Below, piece after piece: positions 55,223-64,000 of a stretch of 64,000 bases of DNA. Position numbers and translations under genes: made by a program. Source of the stretch: Pedobacter sp. KBW06 (GTDB lineage: Bacteria; Bacteroidota; Bacteroidia; Sphingobacteriales; Sphingobacteriaceae); contig NZ_QAJL01000007.1 of assembly GCF_003852525.1 (NCBI RefSeq), positions 124,001 through 188,000 on the forward strand, written 5' to 3'. The notes beneath the pieces are model-generated. The model had not been told where the DNA came from. It worked only from the letters and a program-made list of their open reading frames with translations, and made no database searches. Numbering within the stretch: position 1 is the stretch's first letter; every line of letters begins with the position of its first letter.

Positions 55223-56274
55223 GAGTATTAGTAACCGGAACAGCCGGATTTATAGGGTTCTACATGGCCAAGGCTTTATTGGAGCGTGGCGATGAAGTGA
55301 TCGGGATCGACAACATCAATGACTATTATGAGGTCAGTCTGAAATATGCGCGCCTGGCAGAAATGGGAATTGAGGCCACTGAGATTCCTTATGCAAAACC
55401 TATAGACAGCGATAAATATGGTCAGTATACCTTTATCAAACTCGACATCTGCGATACACTTGGCATGCAGAGCCTCTTTGAGACCTATGAATTTGAAGCC
55501 GTCTGTCACCTTGCCGCACAGGCTGGCGTGCGCTATAGTTTAACCAATCCTGATGCCTATATTGATTCCAACATCAAAGGCTTTTTAAATGTGCTGGAAT
55601 GTTGCCGTTACAACCGGATCAGGCAGCTCCTGTATGCCAGTTCTTCCAGTGTATACGGCTTAAACAAAGAAATGCCCTTCTCTACCGACCAGCAGACCGA
55701 CCTTCCGGTCTCCTTATACGCCGCGTCCAAGAAAAGCAATGAGCTCATGGCACATGCCTACAGCCACCTGTTCCGGATTCCCGCTACCGGTCTTCGGTTT
55801 TTTACCGTTTATGGCCCCTGAGGCAGACCGGACATGGCATTATTCCTTTTCACCAAAGCTATTACTGAAGGCAAAGCCATTCAGGTCTTTAACAATGGTC
55901 AGATGAAAAGGGATTTCACCTATATCGACGACATTATTTCCCGGATGCTCTTCATTCTCGACCGGCCGCAGGCTCCGGAAAGCCCTGTCCCACACCGGGT
56001 TTTTAACATCGGCAGAGGGGCTCCGGTAAGCCTCAGTGATTTCATTCAGGAGATTGAGAAAAACCTGAATGTCCCGGCAAAACGGGAATACTTACCCATG
56101 CAGGACGGCGATGTCCTGGCCACCTGGGCCGAGATTGGGGAACTGGAGGCCTTATGTCCGCTTCAATCCTGGGTTTCGGTGGAAGATGGCGTACGAAACT
56201 TCGTGAGCTGGTACCGGGAATTTTATCAAAAAGAGAACGGTCAGGTTGAGGCAGCAATACCTTTTAAACATTAA
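55219..56274 (+). pseudogene. UDP-glucuronate 4-epimerase interrupted by in-frame TGA
   Basis: NAD-dependent extended short-chain dehydrogenase making UDP-galacturonate. GxxGxxG is at 7-13, Ser/Tyr167/Lys171 (SLYAASKKS) is intact. Codon 201 is TGA (55819-55821) where family members have Trp (TVYGP-W-GRPDMA); the frame continues without shift to a stop at 56272-56274, 351 residues in all. The C-terminal half begins GRPDMALFLFTKAI. It may be a recent nonsense mutation, a read error, or readthrough. TGA is a normal stop elsewhere in the window. Confidence 0.85.
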
Positions 56275-56280
56275 ATCATC

Positions 56281-57234
56281 ATGTATTTTCTTTTTTTACT
56301 CTCGATTTGTTTCTTTCCTCAATCCAGGGTTCAGTCGCCGGATATTATTGGTTTTGCAATGGTTAACGGCCGCACTACCGGAGGGCAAAACGGCCCTGTT
56401 GTACGGGTTTCGACGCTCGCAGCATTCCGTGCAGCAGCCGGTTCTGCCTTTCCTATGACCATCCTGTACTCCGGAAACATCAAAGGAACAGGTTTCATCA
56501 ACATCAAATCCAACAAGACGATCCTTGGGGAAGGCGGTTCATCGATGGAAGGTGTAGGTTTGCTCATTTACGGGCATCACAATGTGATCATCAGGAATAT
56601 GACCATCAGAAATGTGGTTTCTTATTCCAACATCGTGATCAAAGAAGGGGCCCATCATGTCTGGGTAGACCACTGCACCTTATCTTCCGATCGGGATCAT
56701 GGCTGGGATTATTACGATGGCTTGCTTGATGTTGGCAACAGGGCCGACTATGTGACCTTATCCTGGAACAAGCTGCACGACAACCATAAGGCGATGCTCA
56801 TTGGTTTTGGCGATGAGAATACGAACGATGCCGGACATTTGCGCGTCACGGTGTATAAGAACTATTTCTACAACAATTCGGAAAGGCAGCCCGGTGTGCG
56901 GTTCGGACAAGTGCATGTGATCAACAATTACATCAAAGACAGCAGCGGTTATGGGATCGGGTCGACGATGGATGCGACTGTCCGTACAGACAACAATTAC
57001 TTTGAAAATGCGGTCCAGCCCATCAAGACAGATTTCAATGCGAAGCCAGGTTATATCAGTGGCGGCAACAGCAACGTCTACCGGCGCTCAGGGAAGAACA
57101 CCATACTCACCCTCAGCTCTCTATGGAAACCAAGCTATCCCTATTCTTCCCGCTTACTTCCGGTAAAGGAGGTTCCTGAAGCGGTACGCAATGGCGCAGG
57201 CGCAAAACCTATTTCATTATGGAACGAAAAATAA
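56281..57234 (+). CDS. Polysaccharide lyase family 1 (pectate lyase)
   Basis: Secreted beta-helix lyase of 317 residues with a signal peptide (about 1-19). VWVDHCTLSSD, the Ca-binding-like YYDGLLDV, NHKAMLIGFGD and RQPGVRFGQVHVINNYI carry the PL1 catalytic region. It would cleave galacturonan. Its position suggests processing or release of the polymer made here. Confidence 0.88.
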   Translation: MYFLFLLSICFFPQSRVQSPDIIGFAMVNGRTTGGQNGPVVRVSTLAAFRAAAGSAFPMTILYSGNIKGTGFINIKSNKTILGEGGSSMEGVGLLIYGHHNVIIRNMTIRNVVSYSNIVIKEGAHHVWVDHCTLSSDRDHGWDYYDGLLDVGNRADYVTLSWNKLHDNHKAMLIGFGDENTNDAGHLRVTVYKNYFYNNSERQPGVRFGQVHVINNYIKDSSGYGIGSTMDATVRTDNNYFENAVQPIKTDFNAKPGYISGGNSNVYRRSGKNTILTLSSLWKPSYPYSSRLLPVKEVPEAVRNGAGAKPISLWNEK

Positions 57235-58367
57235 AGAAAGTACTGCTCGTTTGTGATTCTTCGGATTCACTGCTGGATTTCCGCGGCAAATTAATTGAAG
57301 CCCTGCTCCTCAGGAATGAGGTCATCGTATTCAGTCCCAGGATCGTCAGGGAAGAGATCAGAACGCAATTGCTTGATATGGGTGTACAACTCAGGGAGAA
57401 CAATTTAAAGCCCAGTCATGTATCGGTCTTGTCGGATTTACGCTACCTCCATGCCTTGTACCGGGTGATTAAAGAGGTGCAGCCCGATGTCTTTTTTCCC
57501 TATGCTTTTAAGCCCGTAATTTACGGGACTATGGTGGCCAAATTTTGCCGCGTCAAAAGGATCACCCCGATGTTAACCGGCTTAGGCTATAATTTCAGCG
57601 ATGTGAACCGCAGGAAGGGATTGGTCAGTATGATCACGAGAATGCTTTTAAAGTTCAGTCTCAGGGCAGATCCCGGACTCAGGATCATCTTTCAGAACAA
57701 GGACGACCGGAGGAAACTGATTACCAGAGGCATTATTGGCCCCAAACATCAGTCTTACGTGGTGAACGGTTCGGGGGTAGACGTCAGTCATTATCACTAT
57801 ACGCCTCCGCGCACTACGCCTTTAAGCTTCCTCATGATCTCCAGGCTGATCAATGCCAAGGGAATCCGGGAGTTTTTTGAAGCAGCCAAGGTGATGCGGC
57901 AGCGCTATCCGGAAATCAGGTTTAAGCTGATTGGCTCTTTTGATCCGAACATTGATGCGATCGGCCCGGATTTGTATGAAAAAATCTGTTCGGGAGAAGT
58001 GATCGAGTACTATGGATCGGTGACCGATGTCCGCCCCTTTCTCGCCAATGCTTCTATCGTTGTGCTCCCATCCTATTACGGAGAGGGTGTGCCGAGGAGT
58101 CTGCTCGAGGCGATGGCCATGGGAAGGGGAATCATTACCAGCAATTCCGTGGGCTGCAAAGAGACCGTCAACTCCTCCTCCGATGCAGTAAACGGCTTTT
58201 TAGTTCCCGTTAAAGATGTTTCTGCCCTGGTTTCCAGCATGGAATACTTCTACAGACATACCACTGATGTGGTTCAGTTTGGGCTGAACGGCAGAAAGTT
58301 CGCTAAAGAAAAATTTGAAATCAGCCTTATCAATGAACGCATGCTTCATATCCTGCAAGAGGCTTAA
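57219..58367 (+). CDS. Family 4 glycosyltransferase
   Basis: GT-B transferase of 382 residues; LVCDSSDSLLDFRGKLIEALL near the start, MLTGLGYNFSD, and GEGVPRSLLEAMAMG with the E-x7-E motif. It resembles CapM/PglA-like enzymes. It overlaps the lyase gene by 16 bp. Confidence 0.9.
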   Translation: MERKIKKVLLVCDSSDSLLDFRGKLIEALLLRNEVIVFSPRIVREEIRTQLLDMGVQLRENNLKPSHVSVLSDLRYLHALYRVIKEVQPDVFFPYAFKPVIYGTMVAKFCRVKRITPMLTGLGYNFSDVNRRKGLVSMITRMLLKFSLRADPGLRIIFQNKDDRRKLITRGIIGPKHQSYVVNGSGVDVSHYHYTPPRTTPLSFLMISRLINAKGIREFFEAAKVMRQRYPEIRFKLIGSFDPNIDAIGPDLYEKICSGEVIEYYGSVTDVRPFLANASIVVLPSYYGEGVPRSLLEAMAMGRGIITSNSVGCKETVNSSSDAVNGFLVPVKDVSALVSSMEYFYRHTTDVVQFGLNGRKFAKEKFEISLINERMLHILQEA

Positions 58368-58393
58368 TTCCTGTTTCTGATCAAAAAACAACT

Positions 58394-59422
58394 ATGGCTT
58401 ATCAGCTTATTACCATCCGACAAAGACTGGAATGGACCGCTTATGTTCAACGTTCCATCCACCATGATTTTCATCATACCTGGTCTTATCACTCCCTGGA
58501 GGAAGATACCGATCCTTTTCTTTTTGTTTTCGAAGAACAGGACATTTTCATCGCTTTGCCTCTGCTCAAAAGGGCAATTGAAGGGACCGACTGGTCTGAC
58601 CTCACTTCAGTTTACGGCTATACCGGGCCGATTTCCAACCATGATTTCGGGACGTTCGACGAGGCGCTGATCGACCGGTTCAGACTGTCGTTTTTGGAAT
58701 TCATGAAGAACGGCAAACATGTCTGTGTTTTTTGCAGGCTCCAGCCTTTCCTCGATCAGCCCCGCCTGCTGGAAAAGATCGGCGGACTCCGGGACAACGG
58801 GCAAACCGTCTACATCGACCTCCGGATGCCGATTGAAATGCAAAGGTTGAAATACGAGAAGCGGCTTGCCCGAAAAATCAGGCAGCTGAGGAACAAGGAT
58901 TTCCAGATCAGGGAAACAGACAGCCTTTCAGATATCAAAGCCTTCAGCAGCATGTACCTGGAAAATATGGAAAGAAACGGCGCGTCTTCCAGATACCTGT
59001 ACAACGAGGCCTATTTTAAGCGGTTGTTAAATACAACCGAGCCTGATTGCCGGCTCATTATGGTTTACGATGGCGAGACGCCCATTTGCGGCAACATCAT
59101 CATGTATACCCGGCATGTGATCAGGAACCATTTATCGGCCACTGCCGCTGCTTATATCCAGCTTTCCCCGAGCAAACTCATCATTGATGAAATCAGCATT
59201 CTTGCACGCAGCCTGGGGATCAGCTATTACCACCTTGGCGGAGGTTTGAATGGAAAGCCGGATTCCCTGTTTCAATTCAAATCGGCTTTTTCTGACCTCA
59301 TCTTGGAAGACAAGACCTGGTGTTTCATTGCGGATCAGGAGCGGTACCAGCAGCTCGTCGATGCCAGAACATCCACTCAGGAAAGTACTTTTTTTCCACA
59401 ATACAGAGCACCCAATTCCTAA
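58394..59422 (+). CDS. FemAB/GNAT-fold transferase, paralog 1
   Basis: A 342-residue protein with two GNAT-like halves. Family blocks include HHTWSYHSL (about 28-36), SVYGYTGPISN (about 73-83), a basic linker (about 155-175) and YYHLGGGLNGKPDSLFQFK (about 278-296). It resembles FemAB/BioF2 proteins that move aminoacyl or acyl groups. Two paralogs follow at 61816 and 62865. The donor is unknown. Confidence 0.78.
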   Translation: MAYQLITIRQRLEWTAYVQRSIHHDFHHTWSYHSLEEDTDPFLFVFEEQDIFIALPLLKRAIEGTDWSDLTSVYGYTGPISNHDFGTFDEALIDRFRLSFLEFMKNGKHVCVFCRLQPFLDQPRLLEKIGGLRDNGQTVYIDLRMPIEMQRLKYEKRLARKIRQLRNKDFQIRETDSLSDIKAFSSMYLENMERNGASSRYLYNEAYFKRLLNTTEPDCRLIMVYDGETPICGNIIMYTRHVIRNHLSATAAAYIQLSPSKLIIDEISILARSLGISYYHLGGGLNGKPDSLFQFKSAFSDLILEDKTWCFIADQERYQQLVDARTSTQESTFFPQYRAPNS

Positions 59423-59458
59423 AAATTAAACCGACTAAACCTTTAAACCGATCGAACC

Positions 59459-60262
59459 TTGAAAAACCTATTCAACTACCCTCCGGAAAAGGAGAAAGAT
59501 TTTGAAACCGCTATGGATAAATATGGCTGGTTAATTTATGAAAATGCATTAAGTCCTGAATTTGTAGAAGAGATCAACCAGTCGCTGGATGATGCTTACC
59601 TCGTCCGCCGGCAAATTCAGCGGGAGAATGGCATTGACCTCGATATGGCCGGGACGCTGCACCATTTACTGGAGCCCGGAAATTTCGGATTAAAATTTGT
59701 CAGTGAGCTGTATTGCGATCAGCAGATCAGGCAATTCCTCAAGGGCAATTACATCCTGAACGGGATCAATGGCGTGATCAATTTAAAAGATGCCAGGCCA
59801 TATGTTCAGAACATCCACCGCGACATCCGGAGCTTTACCGGGGAGCTGAAACTGATGGTCCAAATGATGGTCCTGCTCGATGATTTCACCGCCCAAAACG
59901 GGGCTACCTTTTTCCTTTCCGGTTCTCATAAAACGGATGCAAAGCCCAATGAGGTTCGTTTTTTCGGCAAATCAGACCGTGCCATCGCGAAAAAGGGCAG
60001 CATCATATTATTTGATTCCCTGCTCTGGCATGCCGCCGGCAAGAACTATACCGAGCTCCCCAGACGGGCCCTGACGCTGAGTTATACCGTGCCCTACTTT
60101 AAGCAGCAGCTGGATTACCCCAGGTTTCTGGGTTATGATTTCGGAGAAAGCCTGTCTGAAGAACTGCGTCAGGTGATTGGATACAATGCAAGGGTCCCGG
60201 CGAATTTATATGAATATTATCAACCCCCACATCGAAGAATGTATAAACAAGGACAAGGATGA
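59459..60262 (+). CDS. Phytanoyl-CoA dioxygenase (PhyH) family enzyme
   Basis: Non-haem Fe(II)/2-oxoglutarate oxygenase of 267 residues. Iron ligands are His120-x-Asp122 (NIHRDIRS) and His191 (LLWHAAGKN), with Arg202/203 for 2-oxoglutarate. The frame starts with TTG 59459; ATG 59513 is a shorter option. It could hydroxylate a sugar, acyl group or amino acid in the pathway. Confidence 0.87.
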   Translation: MKNLFNYPPEKEKDFETAMDKYGWLIYENALSPEFVEEINQSLDDAYLVRRQIQRENGIDLDMAGTLHHLLEPGNFGLKFVSELYCDQQIRQFLKGNYILNGINGVINLKDARPYVQNIHRDIRSFTGELKLMVQMMVLLDDFTAQNGATFFLSGSHKTDAKPNEVRFFGKSDRAIAKKGSIILFDSLLWHAAGKNYTELPRRALTLSYTVPYFKQQLDYPRFLGYDFGESLSEELRQVIGYNARVPANLYEYYQPPHRRMYKQGQG

Positions 60263-61221
60263 GGAAAGAACATAAAACAATTGGCGGATACATTGAACTC
60301 CAGCTTCCAGAGGGACAGGAGCAGTATCCATCTTTTATTAAGCTAAATACCGGCAGAAATGCTTTTGAATACCTACTGAGGATAAAAAAATACAGCCTGG
60401 TTTACCTGCCTTATTTCACCTGTGAAGTATTGCTCGAACCTTTACGGAGGTTAAGTATCCCCTACCGTTTTTACCGGATTGACCGGCAGCTGGAGCCCCA
60501 AATTGATTTTGAACCTGAAGAAAATGCCTGTTTGCTTTACACCAATTATTTCGGGATCAAGCAGGACACCGTACGCAGACTCGCAAAGACGGTAAAAAAC
60601 CTGATTGTCGACAATGCCCAGGCCTTTTTTTGTCCGCCTGTAGCAGGTATAGACACCTTCTATTCCTGCAGGAAATTCTTTGGCGTCCCCGATGGCGCTT
60701 ACCTCTATACGGAGAGCAATACCCGTTTATCCCTGGAAAGTGACATCTCTGTCTACCGCTTTTCTCATTTGATCAAAAGCATTGACCTGAGTATTGAAAC
60801 AGGATACCATGACTACCTGAAGAACAACATCATTCTCGGAAATAATCCCATCAAAAAGATGTCTGTGCTGAGCCAAAGAATTTTGTCGGGCATTGATTAC
60901 GAAGAGTGCCGGTCTATCAGAAATGCGAATTTCCAACATCTACACCAGGGTTTAGCGGGCATCAATCAACTCCCTATCCAGCTTGACAGCATTGATGGTC
61001 CGATGGTTTACCCCCTTGTGATCGATCAATCCGGTGCCAGAAAAGCTTTGATTGCCAAAAAAATATTTGTTGCCACTTACTGGCCCAATGTCCTGGAATG
61101 GGCAGGCGAAGACCTCTTTGAACATTACCTCGCCAGGCACCTTCTTCCTTTACCCCTTGACCACCGTTACCGGATCCGGGACATGGACCATATTCTTGAA
61201 ACCGTCAGATCACTGTTATGA
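60259..61221 (+). CDS. Divergent DegT-like PLP enzyme
   Basis: A 320-residue protein, shorter than DegT enzymes (about 370-400). It keeps Asp118 and Gln121 in LIVDNAQAFF and a candidate PLP Lys139 in YSCRKFFGVPDGAYL, where the usual S-x-H-x2-K pattern is altered. It may be a transaminase with a new substrate or a non-catalytic partner. ATG overlaps the dioxygenase stop. Confidence 0.72.
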   Translation: MRKEHKTIGGYIELQLPEGQEQYPSFIKLNTGRNAFEYLLRIKKYSLVYLPYFTCEVLLEPLRRLSIPYRFYRIDRQLEPQIDFEPEENACLLYTNYFGIKQDTVRRLAKTVKNLIVDNAQAFFCPPVAGIDTFYSCRKFFGVPDGAYLYTESNTRLSLESDISVYRFSHLIKSIDLSIETGYHDYLKNNIILGNNPIKKMSVLSQRILSGIDYEECRSIRNANFQHLHQGLAGINQLPIQLDSIDGPMVYPLVIDQSGARKALIAKKIFVATYWPNVLEWAGEDLFEHYLARHLLPLPLDHRYRIRDMDHILETVRSLL

Positions 61222-61724
61222 ATTATCAGGTTTACCTCCGTCCACTGGCCCTTACAGACGCGGAAATTGCCTGCAAATGGCGGAACAATCCAAAAATATG
61301 GGGTTATACCAAACATCGAGCTGCCCAGGCCATCAGTCCTGAAATAGAACGGGAATGGATTGCAAAGGTAATCGCCAGGCCAAATGAAAAGCGTTTTGCC
61401 ATTTGCCTTAAACGCACAGGTCAGTACATTGGCAATATCCAGCTGGTAGACATCAGGGATCGCAATGCGAATTACCACATTTTTATCGGAGAGGAAAAAT
61501 TCTGGGGAAAGGGCATTGCATTTTTGGCCACACAACAAATCCTGAAGTATGCTTTCGACGAGTTAAACCTGGAAACCGTTATGCTGGATGTACACCACAG
61601 GAACCTTGCAGCACTTGCATTATACAGAAAGACAGGCTTTAAGCAAATCAATTACGGCAATCAATTTATTGATATGATACTGACCCGTCAGGAATACCAG
61701 CGGTTAAACCCGTATAATCCTTAA
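61218..61724 (+). CDS. RimJ/RimL-type GNAT acetyltransferase
   Basis: A 168-residue GNAT protein with VYLRPLALTDAEIACKWRNNP at the start, IFIGEEKFWGKGIAFLATQQI (acetyl-CoA loop) and LDVHHRNLAALALYRKTGF. Such enzymes N-acetylate 4-amino sugars in other polysaccharide loci. It overlaps the upstream stop by 4 bp. Confidence 0.88.
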   Translation: MNYQVYLRPLALTDAEIACKWRNNPKIWGYTKHRAAQAISPEIEREWIAKVIARPNEKRFAICLKRTGQYIGNIQLVDIRDRNANYHIFIGEEKFWGKGIAFLATQQILKYAFDELNLETVMLDVHHRNLAALALYRKTGFKQINYGNQFIDMILTRQEYQRLNPYNP

Positions 61725-61815
61725 TGAAATGAACCCCTCATCAGCATTCCGCTTACCAAAAGCAATGAACACCTGCATGATCACTTCATGACCATTAAAA
61801 AACAATTATATTCCA

Positions 61816-62853
61816 ATGAAAAAAACAATCACGATCCTGGAAAAAGAAGAATGGAAGAATTATGTTAGAAATTCTTTACAGCATGATTTTTACCATACCT
61901 GGTATTACCATTCCCTCGACACCACCGGCTTGCCCTTGCTCTTTGTATACGAGGAAGGAGAAAATTACATTGCTTTTCCCTTGATCCGGAGAGGCATTAG
62001 CGCTACACCATATGGAGATCTGACTTCTGTATACGGATATACCGGACCTATTTCCAACCAGCGTTTTGAATCCCTCGGACATGTTTTTCTTGAGCGGTTC
62101 AGGGAATCCTTTCTGGCTTTTTTGAAAGAAGAACAATTTATCTCTGTATTTTCAAGGCTACATCCGTTTTTCGACCAGCATTTATCCATTGAAGCCATGG
62201 GTGGAATTCATGCCAACGGGAAAACCATTGCGATAGATCTCCGGATTCCTCTGGAAGAACAGCGGCAGAAATACCATAAAAGACTTCGGGAGAAGATCCG
62301 GCAGCTGAAACGAAAAGGCTATACCTTAAGGGAAGGAAATTCTCTGGAAGACATCCGCACTTTCGCGGCCATTTATACCGAAAACATGGAAAGGATCGGG
62401 GCTTCAGACTACTACCTCTTCACCCCTTCCTATTTTAGCGATCTCCACCAGTCTGATGAATTCAACAGCAAGCTGCTCCTGATAGAGATTGATGGAAAGG
62501 CGGTATGCGGTGCTTTTATTGTCTGCACCAACGACATCATCCAGGCCCACCTTCTGGGGACCCTGAGCTCCCATCTCTCCGACTCTCCGGCAAAGCTGCT
62601 TACCGATGAAATCACCATTATCGGGCGGGAAATGGGGGCAAAATATTTCCACCTTGGAGGAGGCTTAAACTTCAAACAGGATTCGCTCTTTGAATGGAAA
62701 GCCTGTTTCTCTGACCTCATTCTGGATTTCAGCAGCTGGCGTTACATTGCCGATCCGGTTGTTTACGATTCCCTTCTGGAGGACTTACAACTGGACAAAT
62801 CCTCAGATATAGACTTCTTTCCCTTATACAGATATCAGGTTCCTTCCCATTAA
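61816..62853 (+). CDS. FemAB/GNAT-fold transferase, paralog 2
   Basis: A 345-residue paralog of the proteins at 58394 and 62865: HDFYHTWYYHSLD, SVYGYTGPISN, VFSRLHPFFDQ, ENMERIGASDYY and YFHLGGGLNFKQDSLFEWK. The 91-bp gap upstream is longer than most gaps in the locus. Confidence 0.78.
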   Translation: MKKTITILEKEEWKNYVRNSLQHDFYHTWYYHSLDTTGLPLLFVYEEGENYIAFPLIRRGISATPYGDLTSVYGYTGPISNQRFESLGHVFLERFRESFLAFLKEEQFISVFSRLHPFFDQHLSIEAMGGIHANGKTIAIDLRIPLEEQRQKYHKRLREKIRQLKRKGYTLREGNSLEDIRTFAAIYTENMERIGASDYYLFTPSYFSDLHQSDEFNSKLLLIEIDGKAVCGAFIVCTNDIIQAHLLGTLSSHLSDSPAKLLTDEITIIGREMGAKYFHLGGGLNFKQDSLFEWKACFSDLILDFSSWRYIADPVVYDSLLEDLQLDKSSDIDFFPLYRYQVPSH

Positions 62854-62864
62854 AAACTGACGCT

Positions 62865-63905
62865 ATGCAGTATACCCTCATTACCATCCAACAGAAAAAA
62901 GAATGGGTAGATTATATCAAAAGATCTGCAGAATACGACTTTTACCATACCTGGCATTACCATGCGCTTGATGAAAGCGGGACTCCCTTTCTTTTTGTCT
63001 ACCAGGAGGCAAAAGACTTTATTGCATTCCCATTAATCCGGCGCCGGATTGAGGGTTCTGCGCTCTCCGATTTCAGTTCCGTATACGGTTATACCGGACC
63101 TGTTTCCAACCTTAAATTTGAACAGCTCAGCGAAGGTTTTATGGATCGCTTTAAGCTGATCTTTCTCTCTTTCCTGGAACAGGAAGAACATGTATCTGTT
63201 TTTTCCAGGCTTCATCCTTTGTTCCGGCAATGCCTGCTCCTGGAGCGGTTTGGTGGCCTTTACGACAATGGGAAGACCATTTGTATCGACCTCAGTGTCC
63301 CTATAGAGCAGCAGCGAAAGAAATATAAAAAGAACATTTACGAATCCATTAAAAAATCATGGAAAGCAGGGCTCCGGGTTGTAGAATCCAGGAAAACAGC
63401 AGATATCAGCACCTTCAGGGAGATCTATAAGGAGAACATGCTTCGGATCGGTGCATCAGATTATTATCATTTCAGCCTGCGTTATTTCCTCGATCTTTTG
63501 AGCACAGATGAATTCGATTGCCGCCTGATACTTGTTTATGACGGCGAGGAGGCCATTAGCGGGTCCATTGTGACTTTTACCGGAAACATTGCGCAATGTC
63601 ACCTGATGGCCACACGCACCAGATGCCTCAACAATTCGCCCGCTAAGTTTCTGATCGATGAAATCAGCCTGATCGGAAGAAGGTGCGGCATGCGTTATTA
63701 TCACCTTGGTGGTGGTCTGGGTTTTAAAGAAGATTCCCTGTTTAGATGGAAATCAGGCTTCTCAGACCTTCTTTTAAGTTATAAAAGCTGGAGGTTTGTG
63801 ATCAACTCCCCTAAATATCAGTCGCTGGTAAAAAAAGCAGGGATGGCCCTGCATCCTGAAGTTGATTTCTTTCCCCTTTACCGTTATCCCCTACAAAAAC
63901 TCTAA
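62865..63905 (+). CDS. FemAB/GNAT-fold transferase, paralog 3
   Basis: A 346-residue paralog: YDFYHTWHYHALD, SVYGYTGPVSN, VFSRLHPLFRQ, ENMLRIGASDYYHF and YYHLGGGLGFKEDSLFRWK. It starts 11 bp after paralog 2, as in a tandem duplication. Paralogs 2 and 3 share more with each other than with paralog 1 by eye. Confidence 0.78.
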   Translation: MQYTLITIQQKKEWVDYIKRSAEYDFYHTWHYHALDESGTPFLFVYQEAKDFIAFPLIRRRIEGSALSDFSSVYGYTGPVSNLKFEQLSEGFMDRFKLIFLSFLEQEEHVSVFSRLHPLFRQCLLLERFGGLYDNGKTICIDLSVPIEQQRKKYKKNIYESIKKSWKAGLRVVESRKTADISTFREIYKENMLRIGASDYYHFSLRYFLDLLSTDEFDCRLILVYDGEEAISGSIVTFTGNIAQCHLMATRTRCLNNSPAKFLIDEISLIGRRCGMRYYHLGGGLGFKEDSLFRWKSGFSDLLLSYKSWRFVINSPKYQSLVKKAGMALHPEVDFFPLYRYPLQKL

Positions 63906-63909
63906 TCTT

Positions 63910-64000
63910 ATGAAACGTATCTTCCAGGAGAAAGTCCATTCCAGATGGCTCATTTTATTTATTGACCAGTTTATCCTGAGCTGGGCCCTTTGCATGTCGT
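63910..64000 (+). CDS. Start of CapD/FlaA1-like polysaccharide biosynthesis protein (cut by window)
   Basis: ATG 63910 begins 30 codons, with HSRWLILFIDQFILSWALCM, the first transmembrane helix typical of membrane-bound nucleotide-sugar epimerase/dehydratase (CapD) proteins. The rest is beyond the window. Confidence 0.6.
   Translation, partial: MKRIFQEKVHSRWLILFIDQFILSWALCMS

Noticed and set aside
55819..55821. TGA as a sense codon (altered genetic code)
   Set aside because: TGA ends several other intact genes in the window, for example the acetyltransferase at 18614 and the flippase at 43715.
55219..56274. Two separate genes, a 200-residue dehydrogenase and a 146-residue protein
   Set aside because: The two parts are in the same frame and together equal one UDP-glucuronate epimerase; only one codon divides the family motif.

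Overview
The window is bacterial chromosome from a member of the Bacteroidota, most likely a Sphingobacteriaceae organism near Pedobacter. This is inferred from gene content (DUF5777 and YceI genes beside a sigma factor, Bacteroidota-type malate:quinone oxidoreductase, glutaryl-CoA-dehydrogenase-like enzyme, Wza/Wzc/NusG-led polysaccharide locus), from AT-rich intergenic DNA, from weak Shine-Dalgarno signals and from a few matches to the TAnnTTTG promoter element. No tRNA, rRNA, CRISPR array, intact insertion sequence or prophage was seen.

Positions 1-37,000 are mostly ordinary metabolism and housekeeping in short operons: a universal-stress/bestrophin pair, a two-component system, a GlcD-like FAD oxidase, folB, an acyl-CoA dehydrogenase, lysA, lysC, a phosphohexomutase, a LacI regulator, a PAS-kinase/CheY pair, proBA, small acetyltransferases and OsmC. 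Next come a sigma-factor operon (sigma factor, TM/beta-barrel protein, YceI, DUF5777 barrel, Rieske protein), an AsmA-like protein, an ABC exporter, a zinc alcohol dehydrogenase, mqo, a DinB-like protein, an M23-like protein and a semialdehyde dehydrogenase. Two intergenic regions carry copies of a folded repeat of about 90 bp, one of them beside two other large hairpins.

From about 37,550 to the right edge lies one long plus-strand exopolysaccharide locus, cut by the window end. It opens with an export lipoprotein, a Wzc-type tyrosine kinase and a specialised NusG. It continues with an acyltransferase, a Wzx flippase, two or three DegT-type aminotransferases, a family 2 and four family 4 glycosyltransferases, a CgeB-like transferase, a small PglC-type initiating phosphoglycosyltransferase, a Wzy-like polymerase, an asparagine-synthase-like amidotransferase, a UDP-glucuronate 4-epimerase and a family 1 pectate lyase. 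The distal end has three related FemAB/GNAT-fold proteins interleaved with a PhyH dioxygenase, a divergent PLP enzyme and a RimJ-type acetyltransferase. Together these predict a lipid-linked, Wzx/Wzy-assembled acidic polysaccharide with amino sugars and probably galacturonate, decorated with acyl or aminoacyl groups.

The points most worth checking are an in-frame TGA replacing a conserved Trp of the epimerase, the trio of FemAB-like paralogs with its unusual neighbours, and the covarying structured repeat.
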